Shown here: positions 1 to 8,700 of the stretch, piece by piece
How the letters are laid out: each line of letters opens with the position of its first letter
Numbering within the stretch: the first letter of the stretch is position 1
DNA from: JBBQYA01 sp038209155
Lineage (GTDB): Bacteria > Bacteroidota > Bacteroidia > Sphingobacteriales > Sphingobacteriaceae
DNA: 23,651 nt
Assembly: GCA_038209155.1 (NCBI GenBank)
Contig: JBBQYA010000040.1
Coordinates: forward strand, 1 to 23,651
Reading direction: 5' to 3'
Program-made: the position numbers and the translations under genes
Notes under the pieces: generated by a model
What the model was told of the DNA's origin: nothing
Databases searched by the model: none
What the model saw: the letters and a program-made list of their open reading frames with translations, nothing else

Positions 1-488
1 TCTACGGCAACACCTTCTCGCAAAAATTCTGGATTAGATACTACATCAAATTCTACTGCATTACCAGTTTCTGCCATCGATTTTTTAATCGCATCAATCA
101 CTTTTTCTGCTGTGCCTACTGGAACTGTACTTTTATCTACAATTACTTTATAATCTTTTATCAATCGACCAATATCCGCAGCTGCACCCAATACATAAGA
201 TAAATCTGCTGAGCCATCTTCACCTGGAGGAGTTGGTAAGGCAAGAAATATAATCTTAGCATCCACAAGTGCTTCCGAAAGGTTGGTTGTAAACTTTAAT
301 CTTCCTTGCTCTACATTTCTGTGAAACAAAATCTCAAGTCCTGGTTCGTAAATTGGAACTACACCCGATTGCATTTTTTCTACTTTTTCTACGTTAATAT
401 CAACACAAATAACTGTGTTTCCCGTTTCAGCAAGGCAAGTTCCTGTCACTAAACCTACATATCCGGTTCCGATAACTGCTATTTTCAT
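1..488 (-). CDS. ugd: UDP-glucose 6-dehydrogenase (5' part, cut by the left edge)
   Basis: This is a partial minus-strand gene: the ATG is at 488-486 and about 162 codons are visible before the window ends. The enzyme oxidises UDP-glucose to UDP-glucuronate with two NAD+ in the cytoplasm, feeding capsule, LPS or exopolysaccharide synthesis. The translation opens with MKIAVIGTGYVG, the Rossmann nucleotide-binding loop at residues 7-12. It continues with features typical of the UDP-glucose/GDP-mannose dehydrogenase family: VDIN after beta-strand 2, PIYEPGLE, the LPTPP segment, VDKSTVPVGT, and SNPEFLREG near the cut. The catalytic cysteine lies beyond the edge, so UDP-glucose versus another NDP-sugar substrate cannot be fully settled. 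It is divergent from the gene at 629, with 140 bp between them. No convincing promoter was found for it. Confidence 0.9.
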   Translation of the reverse strand, partial: MKIAVIGTGYVGLVTGTCLAETGNTVICVDINVEKVEKMQSGVVPIYEPGLEILFHRNVEQGRLKFTTNLSEALVDAKIIFLALPTPPGEDGSADLSYVLGAAADIGRLIKDYKVIVDKSTVPVGTAEKVIDAIKKSMAETGNAVEFDVVSNPEFLREGVAV

Positions 489-628
489 TAAATAAGGCTG
501 TTTTAAATTAAATTAGTATAATTGAAATTGAATAAGTTGCGAATATAGTTATTTAAGAATATTCTAATTTATTAAAGCAAAAGTTTAACATTTGCATAAT
601 ATTATAAACCCTGTTTCTTACTACATTT

Positions 629-1390
629 ATGAGATCGTTTCGCACTTTGTACCTTATTTTCTTTATTTTGTTTCTTAAAATCGATGCTTTTTCTCAAAAA
701 AGTTTGAGAGACTCTAGTATAAATTTTTCCATTGTATCGGTAAGTTACGGTTATCAAGTTTCTGGCGGAGATTTACAAAAACGATTTGGCAATAGTTCAT
801 CCATCGGTGTAGAATATATGATGAAGACTCAAAGCAATTGGCTTTTTGGATATCGTTTCAATTTTATATTTGGTAATAATGTGAAAGAAGATTCGCTTTT
901 TAAAAAAATAGGAACAAATGAAGGTTTTGTTATTTCTAAAAACGGTAGATATTCTGACGTGCGTTTGTATGAGCGTGGCTATGAAACAGGAATTAAAGTA
1001 GGCCGATTATTTCCAACCGGCTTACCAAATAAAAATAGTGGAATAATGGCAACGGTTGGCATAGGATTTTTAGAACATAAAATACGAATTGAAAACATTG
1101 GGAACGATGCTATTCAATTGGGAAAAGAATATCGAAAAGGATACGATAGACTTACGAATGGCCTGCAATTGAACCAATTCCTAGGTTATTTATTTATGGA
1201 TAATAGAAAATTTATTAATTTGTATGCTGGAGTAGAATTAAGTCAAGCTTTCACCCAAAATAGAAGAAGCTTTAATTTTGATACCAAAACAAAAGACACT
1301 ACAAAAAGGATGGATGCTTTAACAACTTTTAGAATTGGTTTTATTTTACCACTCTATCCGCGTGCACCAGATCAATTTTATTATCGATAA
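629..1390 (+). CDS. Predicted outer-membrane beta-barrel protein, function unknown
   Basis: I do not recognise a named family in this 253-residue protein. Residues 1-22 look like a signal peptide (basic start, hydrophobic stretch, AFS then Q at the cleavage point). The mature part alternates polar and aromatic residues, with repeated short strands such as SIGVEYMM, WLFGYRFNF and TVGIGFLEHK, as expected of a small outer-membrane barrel. It ends in a strand-like FRIGFILPLYPR followed by aromatic residues. The ATG lies 140 bp from the divergent ugd gene. The stop is only 2 bp before the Kdo transferase gene, so the two are almost certainly cotranscribed; that suggests an envelope role, which is inference. 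No homology search was possible. Confidence 0.7.
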   Translation: MRSFRTLYLIFFILFLKIDAFSQKSLRDSSINFSIVSVSYGYQVSGGDLQKRFGNSSSIGVEYMMKTQSNWLFGYRFNFIFGNNVKEDSLFKKIGTNEGFVISKNGRYSDVRLYERGYETGIKVGRLFPTGLPNKNSGIMATVGIGFLEHKIRIENIGNDAIQLGKEYRKGYDRLTNGLQLNQFLGYLFMDNRKFINLYAGVELSQAFTQNRRSFNFDTKTKDTTKRMDALTTFRIGFILPLYPRAPDQFYYR

Positions 1391-1392
1391 AA

Positions 1393-2634
1393 ATGATTTT
1401 TATTTACAATTTTGGTATTCAGCTGTATTATTGGCTTATAAAATTTTTTTCATTTTATAATTCAAAAGCGAAATTTTGGATAGATGGCAGAGAAAATCAA
1501 AAGCATCTTTTTGATTTAAAAGCAAACGTCAATGATGATTGGGTTTGGTTTCATTTTGCTTCTTTAGGCGAATTTGAGCAAGGAAGATCTGTTTTAGAAC
1601 TATTTAAAAAAGAGAATAATTCTTATAAAATAGTGGTGAGTTTTTTTTCACCTTCTGGTTTTGAAAACAAAAAAAACTATCCTTTAGCTGATTTTATTTG
1701 CTATTTGCCATTGGATACTCAAAGTAATGCAAAAAAATTTATTGATCATTTCAACCCTAAATTCGTGGTTTTCACTAAATATGAATATTGGTTTCATTAT
1801 TTTAATGAATTACACAAAAAAGAAATACCCATTTATTTAATTTCTGCAATTTTCAGAAAAGAGCAGATTTTTTTTAAATGGTATGGTTCGCTACATCGAA
1901 CCATATTAGGAATGGTTTCGCATTTTTTTGTTCAAGATCAACATTCAAAAATACTTTTACAGAGCTTGGGAATTAACAATTCTTCGGTAAACGGGGATAC
2001 ACGTTTTGATCGTGTTTTTGAAACTGCGAGTAGCAAAGATTTTAATTTTCCATTTCAATTAATAAATGGAAATAAAATATTCATTGGAGGCAGCACTTGG
2101 AAAAAAGATGAAGAAATAATTTTAGATTTAGTTCAATCTGAAATAAAAAATATAAATTTTATCATTGTTCCGCATGAGATAGATGCAGAAAATATCATTA
2201 GGATAAAAGAATTGTTTTCTAATAAATCAATTTTATATAGCGAGATTTTAAAAAGTAAAGAAATAAAAGAATTGCCAAAAATCTTAATTGTTGATAGTAT
2301 TGGATTATTGTCAAAACTTTATAAAATAGCTGACTTTACATATATTGGAGGAGGTTTTGATAAAGGAATTCATAATATTTTAGAAGCAGCTGCCTTTGGA
2401 AATCCAATAATTTTTGGGCCTAAGAATCAAAAATTCAAAGAAGCTCAAGATCTCAAAAAAGTAAATGCAGCATTTGAAATAAATAGTGACAAAGAATTAA
2501 AAGAAATAATCAATATTTTAAATAATGATATTGAAGTTTATAAAAAAGCATCTGAAGAATCATTAAAATATATTAGCAAAAATATTGGCGCCAGCAGAAT
2601 TATTGTAAGTGCATTAAAAAAAAACATAAAATAA
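1393..2634 (+). CDS. waaA: 3-deoxy-D-manno-octulosonic acid (Kdo) transferase
   Basis: This inner-membrane-associated glycosyltransferase (family GT30) moves Kdo from CMP-Kdo to lipid IVA, the first step in building the LPS inner core. At 413 residues it has the usual family length. The N-terminal 20 residues are hydrophobic and aromatic, matching the membrane anchor of the family. The segment HFASLGEFEQGR holds the conserved S-x-G-E; Glu60 corresponds to the family's catalytic glutamate. The C-terminal half has the GT-B donor-site features: GGSTWKKDEE, IVPHEID, and FTYIGGGFDKGIHNILEAAA followed by a GNPIIFGP loop. The gene is nested between the barrel protein (2 bp gap) and nhaA, which starts on the base after its stop. 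Whether it adds one Kdo or more cannot be read from the sequence. Confidence 0.93.
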   Translation: MIFIYNFGIQLYYWLIKFFSFYNSKAKFWIDGRENQKHLFDLKANVNDDWVWFHFASLGEFEQGRSVLELFKKENNSYKIVVSFFSPSGFENKKNYPLADFICYLPLDTQSNAKKFIDHFNPKFVVFTKYEYWFHYFNELHKKEIPIYLISAIFRKEQIFFKWYGSLHRTILGMVSHFFVQDQHSKILLQSLGINNSSVNGDTRFDRVFETASSKDFNFPFQLINGNKIFIGGSTWKKDEEIILDLVQSEIKNINFIIVPHEIDAENIIRIKELFSNKSILYSEILKSKEIKELPKILIVDSIGLLSKLYKIADFTYIGGGFDKGIHNILEAAAFGNPIIFGPKNQKFKEAQDLKKVNAAFEINSDKELKEIINILNNDIEVYKKASEESLKYISKNIGASRIIVSALKKNIK

Positions 2635-3846
2635 ATGCCAATTAAAAGGATTAGGAAAAGAATTAGAAAAATTATTTCTCCATTAAGGAGATTTTTACAT
2701 TCGAATCAGAGTAGTGGATTAATACTATTAGCTGCTGTGGTTGTTTCGTTAATCTGGGCAAATAGTTCTAATTCTAGTCATTATTTTAATCTCTTAAATT
2801 CGGAGTGGGGAATAAACATTTCATCATTTTCATTAATTAAAACTACTGAACATTGGATTAACGATGGTCTAATGTGTTTCTTTTTTTTAATGGTGGGCTT
2901 AGAAATAAAGCGTGAATTAATTATAGGAGAATTATCTGAAATTAAACAAGCTTCTTTACCCATAATTGCTGCTTTGGGTGGCATGATAATTCCTGCGTTG
3001 TTTTATATTGTTATAAATTTAAATTCTGATGCTAAATCTGGTTGGGCTATTCCTATGGCAACAGATATTGCGTTTGCATTAGCTATATTGGGATTGTTGG
3101 GAAAAAGAATTCCACTTTCTTTAAAAATATTCCTCGCAGCATTAGCTATTGTTGATGATTTAGGTGCAATTTTAATTATTGCTATATTTTATACAGAAAC
3201 CATTTCTTTCACCTATTTATTGGGTGCTGGAGTTTGCGTTTTATTTTTAATTGCTTTAAACTATTTTAAATTTTATAAAATAGTTTATTACATACCATTT
3301 GGAATTATTTTGTGGTTTTGTATATATAAATCTGGCATTCATGCGACTATTGCTGGAGTTTTATTTGCATTCACAATACCTATGGAAAAAGAAGAAAATT
3401 CAACTTTAATAAGACTTGAAAACTTTTTGCATACACCGGTTAATTATTTTATTATGCCAATTTTCGCCATGGCAAATACTGGAATAGTTCTAAGTCCAGA
3501 ATTATTCAAACAACTATTAAGTCCTTTAGGATGGGGAATTTCAGCTGGATTAATTGTAGGCAAACCATTAGGAATCAGCTTGTTTTCTTACTTTGCTATT
3601 AAGTTTAAATTGGCAGTCTTGCCTTTAAAAGTAAATAAAAGACAACTTTTAGGAGTTGGAGTTTTAGCCGGAATTGGTTTTACGATGTCTGTATTTATCG
3701 CATTACTTTCCTTTAAAGATTTAGAACATCAAAACATTGCAAAACTCAGTATTTTATTAACTTCTATAGTTGCGGGCGTACTAGGATCAATTATTTTACT
3801 TTACTCAACTAAAAAAGTGATATCTAAAAGTGAAAATGGCAATTAA
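2635..3846 (+). CDS. nhaA: Na+/H+ antiporter NhaA
   Basis: This 403-residue inner-membrane antiporter exchanges cytoplasmic Na+ for external H+, supporting pH and sodium homeostasis. The N-terminus is strongly basic (KRIRKRIRK), then about a dozen hydrophobic segments follow. The signature is intact: the MATDIAFALAILGLLGKRIP region with Asp144, and AIVDDLGAI with Asp174-Asp175, equivalent to the ion-binding aspartate pair of E. coli NhaA. The C-terminal LAGIGFTMSVFIALLSF motif is also typical. The ATG directly abuts the waaA stop codon, so translation is probably coupled. Its own stop overlaps the stop codon of the convergent yebC gene, which leaves no intergenic space for a terminator. Confidence 0.95.
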   Translation: MPIKRIRKRIRKIISPLRRFLHSNQSSGLILLAAVVVSLIWANSSNSSHYFNLLNSEWGINISSFSLIKTTEHWINDGLMCFFFLMVGLEIKRELIIGELSEIKQASLPIIAALGGMIIPALFYIVINLNSDAKSGWAIPMATDIAFALAILGLLGKRIPLSLKIFLAALAIVDDLGAILIIAIFYTETISFTYLLGAGVCVLFLIALNYFKFYKIVYYIPFGIILWFCIYKSGIHATIAGVLFAFTIPMEKEENSTLIRLENFLHTPVNYFIMPIFAMANTGIVLSPELFKQLLSPLGWGISAGLIVGKPLGISLFSYFAIKFKLAVLPLKVNKRQLLGVGVLAGIGFTMSVFIALLSFKDLEHQNIAKLSILLTSIVAGVLGSIILLYSTKKVISKSENGN

Positions 3847-4550
3847 GAAATATTATGATAAACTGCTTGCACATCATCATCGTCTTCAAACTTGTCAATT
3901 AATTTCATCACTTCTTCTTCTTGCTCTTCGGTTAAATCAATGGTAGTATTTGGAATTCTTTGCAATTCTGCACTTATAATGGTCATTCCTTTTGTATCTA
4001 AAGCTTTTAGCATGCCACCAAAATCAGAAAATTCTGTATAAACACAAATATTTCCATCTACTTCAAAAACTTCATCTGCACCAAAATCAATTAATTCTAA
4101 TTCCAAATCATCGATTGATTGATTTTCACCTGATAACATAAAAACTCCTTTCCTCGAAAAAATAAAATCTAAAGAACCATTTTTTCCTAACACACCGTCA
4201 TTGCGCGTGAAATAACTTCTTACATTTCCTACTGTCCTATTTAAATTATCTGTAGCACATTCTATTAAAATAGCAATTGCATGAGGGCCATAACCTTCAT
4301 AAACCAATTCTTCGTAACCTTTAGAGTCTTTTTCTGATGCTCGTTTTATAGCAGCATCAATCCGATCTTTCGGCATACTCACTCCTTTGGCATTATTTAC
4401 TGCTGTTCGCAACCTAGGATTTGAGTCTACACTTGGTCCAGACTGTTTCACAGCCATAGCAATTTCTTTACCCAATCGAGTAAATGCTTTAGACAATCGG
4501 TCAAATCTTTTGGCTCTTCTACCCTTTCTAAGTTCGTATGCTCTTCCCAT
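3843..4550 (-). CDS. yebC: YebC/PmpR/TACO1 family protein
   Basis: The 235-residue cytoplasmic protein has the full YebC architecture. The basic N-terminal domain (residues 1 to about 75) carries the family blocks KAFTRLGKEI, VKQSGPSVDSNPRLR and NAKGVSMPKDRIDAAIKRAS. It is followed by YEGYGPHAIAILIECATDN (about 84-102), and by two alpha/beta domains with an acidic tail (EEQEEEV, EDDDDV). Family members have been described as transcriptional regulators and, more recently, as ribosome-associated factors that relieve stalling on proline-rich stretches; the sequence alone does not decide between these roles. It starts 2 bp after the threonine dehydrogenase stop and is probably transcribed from that gene's promoter. 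Its stop overlaps that of nhaA on the other strand. Confidence 0.92.
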   Translation of the reverse strand: MGRAYELRKGRRAKRFDRLSKAFTRLGKEIAMAVKQSGPSVDSNPRLRTAVNNAKGVSMPKDRIDAAIKRASEKDSKGYEELVYEGYGPHAIAILIECATDNLNRTVGNVRSYFTRNDGVLGKNGSLDFIFSRKGVFMLSGENQSIDDLELELIDFGADEVFEVDGNICVYTEFSDFGGMLKALDTKGMTIISAELQRIPNTTIDLTEEQEEEVMKLIDKFEDDDDVQAVYHNIS

Positions 4551-4552
4551 AG

Positions 4553-5512
4553 TTAAACTTTTTCTTCGTTTTTCAAATTCAATAACATTTCTGAAGTGAG
4601 TTTATTTAAATCAAATTCTGGTTTCCAATTCCAATCTTTTTTAGCGTAAGAATCATCTATGCTTTGTGGCCAAGAATCTGCAATTTCTTGGCGAGGATCT
4701 GAATTAGCATAAGTAATTTCAAATTCGGGTATTTCTTTTTTAATGGATTCTGCAAGTTCTGCTGGTGAAAAACTTGTACCCGAAATATTGTAAGAAGATC
4801 TAATGGTTAAATTTTCTGCTGGCGCATGCATTAAATCCAATGTTGCTTTCAAAGCGTCTTCCATATACATCATTGGTAATGTAGTGTTTTCAGATAAAAA
4901 ACTTTCGAATTTTCCATTCTTAATTGCTTCATGAAAAATATGAACTGCATAATCTGTTGTTCCACCACCTGGATCAGATTTCCAACCTATAATTCCTGGA
5001 TATCTTAAACTTCTAACATCTAATTTGTATTTATTAAAATAATATTCACACCATCTTTCACCTGCTAATTTACTAAAACCATATACCGTATTAGGATCCA
5101 TCGTACAATATTGTGGCGTATTTATTTTTGGAGAATTAGGTCCAAAAACTGCAATAGAACTAGGCCAATATACTTTTTGCACTTTATATTCTAATGCAAA
5201 ATCCAAAATGTTTATTAAACCTTGCATGTTTAATTCCCACGCTTTTTTTGGCTTTTGTTCGCCCGAAGCCGAAAGTAATGCTGCTAACAGATAAAATTGA
5301 GTGGGTTTATATTTTTCAACTAAGTTTTTAAGGTTGTGAGTATCCAAAACATTGGAATATTCAAAAGGACCACCATTTAACGTATCATAGTCTGGTTCTT
5401 TAATATCGGATGCAATCACATTTGCACCGCCATAAATTCCTCTCAGTTTTGCAACTAGTTCAGTACCAATTTGTCCATTGGAACCAATTACAATGATCGA
5501 TTCTTTCTTCAT
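4553..5512 (-). CDS. tdh: SDR-type L-threonine 3-dehydrogenase (NAD-dependent epimerase superfamily)
   Basis: This 319-residue extended short-chain dehydrogenase is predicted to oxidise L-threonine to 2-amino-3-ketobutyrate with NAD+, the first step of threonine breakdown to glycine and acetyl-CoA. GSNGQIG at 10-16 is the nucleotide-binding loop and IASDIKEP ends beta-strand 2. PSS around 117-119 and Tyr144-x3-Lys148 (YGFSKLAGE) form the catalytic set. The segment from RYPGIIGW through DPGGGTTDYAVHIFHEA (about 170-196) closely resembles the flavobacterial SDR-type threonine dehydrogenases rather than sugar-nucleotide epimerases. This assignment is from memory of the family, so a related epimerase is the alternative. 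It is first in a two-gene unit with yebC and has a good Bacteroidota-type promoter upstream. Confidence 0.8.
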   Translation of the reverse strand: MKKESIIVIGSNGQIGTELVAKLRGIYGGANVIASDIKEPDYDTLNGGPFEYSNVLDTHNLKNLVEKYKPTQFYLLAALLSASGEQKPKKAWELNMQGLINILDFALEYKVQKVYWPSSIAVFGPNSPKINTPQYCTMDPNTVYGFSKLAGERWCEYYFNKYKLDVRSLRYPGIIGWKSDPGGGTTDYAVHIFHEAIKNGKFESFLSENTTLPMMYMEDALKATLDLMHAPAENLTIRSSYNISGTSFSPAELAESIKKEIPEFEITYANSDPRQEIADSWPQSIDDSYAKKDWNWKPEFDLNKLTSEMLLNLKNEEKV

Positions 5513-5575
5513 TTTGTATTCTATTCGTGCCGAAATATTGAGGATATCAATTTCGAGCGGTTAATATTAGGACTT

Positions 5576-5607
5576 CAAATGTAGAAATTCAATGTGGAAT
5601 ACAAAAA
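5576..5607 (-). promoter_or_regulatory. Bacteroidota-type promoter for the tdh-yebC unit
   Basis: On the minus strand, TTTTTG (5607-5602) is followed after 18 bp by TACATTTG (5583-5576). The second element is a perfect match to the Bacteroidota -7 consensus TAnnTTTG, and the TTG and spacer length fit the -33 element. The predicted transcript would start near 5569, giving a leader of roughly 55 bases before the tdh ATG. This is the best promoter match found in the intergenic regions of the window. Confidence 0.65.
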
Positions 5608-5748
5608 TTAGTTTAAAGGTTTTTCGACTAGCAAAAACATTGCTGTTAGAAGATATATTTTGACTTTTAATAAATATTAATTGCATCTAAATCAATTTAT
5701 ATTTTAACGATAAATGATACAAAATAAATTGTAAAAAAGAATTGATGG

Positions 5749-8700
5749 TCAAAATTTATTTGCCAACACACAAGTCTTTTTAAACTTTTTAATATCCCCA
5801 TCCAAAGCAAAAGTCTCAAAATAAACTATGTAAACCCCTGCTTTTACTTTTTGATTATCATCGTCTTCGCCTTTCCAACTGTATGTACCTGTTTCGGCAA
5901 TCAAATCATTGGAAGCTATCTTCTTGATTTTTCTTCCTTCCATATCAAAAACAGTGATATTTGCAGTCAGATTCGCATCATTTATATTGAAACGAATAAT
6001 TAATTCGTCGTCTCGCCCATCTCCATCAGGCGAAAATACCTGCGGTTCTATCTGTATTTCATCCTCCAATTTTTTAAGTTCTCTAGCTTGGGAGTTTTTA
6101 TACCCTGGTGTTGCAAACCCAACCGTTGTAGCTGCAGAATTCCAATTACTTTTATTTTGAGTTTTTTCACCAAAACTAATTCTCTCTAAAGAAACACCCT
6201 CTGTATTATCTAAAAGTGGAAAATGATCTTTATCTGAATAATTATATTGATCGATTCTCCTATTTTTTGAAAGTAAAATTACTCTACCCTCATCATCATT
6301 CAAAGAAGGCATACTTGCAATTTGAATGAAATTTTCATTGTTTTCAGTAAAATAACTAGAGATAATATTCTGAATATTTGGACTTAAAACAGCATATTTC
6401 TTCGGCATTAGAAAAAATTGATTATTACTAATTTGCTTTTCACTACCTACAGAATCCAAATCTGTTGCATTAGCAATATTAATTTCTGATAAGTCAATTA
6501 CATTCTCGCTATTATTATAAATTTCTACAAAATCACTTCCTCCAGTTTTCGGATTAAATAAAATTTCATTAATTAATAAATCTCCAATATTGACTGGCAA
6601 AGCTAATAAAACATTAACTGGATTAATTGAAACAGGCTTTCCAGTACAATCTGCGAAATCGAAAAATTGTATATTATAGGTGAAACCTCGAATAAACTTT
6701 GAAGAAAAAGTTAAAGTGACGGAGGTATTATCTGCAGATGGTAAAGTTGAATTTAATTGAATAAAACCATTAATAACAAAATGAAAAGTTTCAACTAAAG
6801 AAGCTTGATTTACAGATTTTGAAAAAGTAAGAGTGACGGAAGAGTCGTTTTCAATTTTAACATTTGTGATACGTAAAGTAGTTGTATCACTCAATGGAGC
6901 ATTTACACTATTTATAAAACCAGGAGTTCCTCCTAAAATATTTTCAGATGCTTTCCAATTATTTAAACCTGAGCAAGTACTAAATTCATCTATTCTTTCT
7001 AAGGTAAAACCACCATCACTTTTTAAAGGATCTCTATACCAATCATCTGTATAGCTTAATTGATCAATTGTATTCCCTATTTTATCCTTTAAAACAACAA
7101 AATCTGAAGCATTATTTAAAGATGGAAAAGAACTTACTCCAATTACATTTGGGTATGCTGCAAAAAGTGAAACATCAGAAATATCACACACAATGGCAAA
7201 ACCTTTTTCAGAAATAGAACCTCCTTTAAAAGTTGCAGTACTGCTAGCATCAGAAAAAGTAACGCCCTTTAATGCTACAGATGCAATTCCGAAATTATAT
7301 AATTCAATAAATTCTGCATTGGGTAGGCCACTGGAGACATCAGGATCTGGGTATAATTCATTGATCAACAAAGTTATTTCTCCTGTGGGAATACCAGATA
7401 TTGTAAAATTAAATTGGCTAGTATCAATTTCATTTCCACCACAATCTGTAATATTTTTTAGCTTAATCTTATAGTTTCCTATTATTAAATTTTGATTAAT
7501 TGTTAAAATAAAATTTCCATTATCGTTAGTAATAATATTAATCAAAACAATTGTTCCGAATGGATCTATCAATTGATAATTAGAAATCATTTTCGCGGCT
7601 GTAGTATCTGGAATTTTAGAAAATGAAATTAGTAATTCAGTGGCGGAAATAGCCGTTAAAGAAACTATTTTCAATTTAGCAGTATCGGTATTGATGGCAA
7701 AAACTGAATTTTGAATTCCCGGTGTTCCTCCAATAATTGAATTGGACGCATTCCAATTTTCTGCTTGGTTACAATTAGAAAATGGATCAATTTTTTCTAA
7801 AGAATATCCTCCACCCTTCTTAATTGCATCTCTATACCATGAATCGGCATAAGTTACTTTATTTAAGATAGTTCCATTAGGATCTGTTAAACTTAAAACA
7901 TCCCCAGCATTATTTAAAGATGGAAATGGACTTATCCCTTTCACTTTTCCGAAAGGTGAAAAAAGCGCTGTATCTGCAATTGGACAAATAATTAAATAAC
8001 TATTTGCATCTATACTCCCATTCGTAAATATGAAGGTTGATGTAGGATCAGAATATTCTAAACCGTTTAGTAAAACCGTAGAATTAGAAGTATTAAATAA
8101 TTCAATAAATTCCTTTTCTGGCAATCCAATTACAGGACTTGGATCTGCAAATATTTCATTGATAATTATCGGAAAACTGCTTATTGGATTTGATTGAATT
8201 TCAAATGTGTAAAATTGCAAACTATCTATTTTACCGCCAGCACAATCAGATATTCCAAAGAAAAAAATTTTATAAATGTCTGGTAATAAAGTATTTTGAA
8301 ATAGTATTTGTAAGATATCATTGTTTGCATTTACAGACAAAATTCCTTGCTCTTGATTTAATGAGTTTACAATTCTATAGTTTTGAAGAGTAGAAATAGA
8401 TGAACTATCAGGTACTTTATTTAATATAATTCTTAATTCATCTTTTGCGATTACAATAATCGAATCTGGTTTTATTTTAATTAAATCTAGGTTAGGATCA
8501 AATACAGAATTAACTTTTCCTGGAGTTCCTCCGATATTTGCATTAGAGCTATTCCAATTTTGATAATTTTTACAAATAGAAAATGGGTCTATTCTTTCTA
8601 AAGTGTAGCCTCCGTTTGCTTTTACTGTACTTCTATACCAATTCAAATTATAATTGACTTGATCTATTACTATTCCAGTATTATCTTTTAGAGAAATAGA

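Noticed and set aside
600..629. Promoter for the barrel-protein gene (AACATTTG or TACATTTA)
   Set aside because: Each has one mismatch to the -7 consensus and neither has a TTG at the proper distance; the second overlaps the ATG.
5693..5731. Inverted repeat CAATTTAT / ATAAATTG after the lamin-tail gene as a terminator
   Set aside because: The loop is over 20 bases, the stem is nearly all A-T and no T tract follows on the minus strand.
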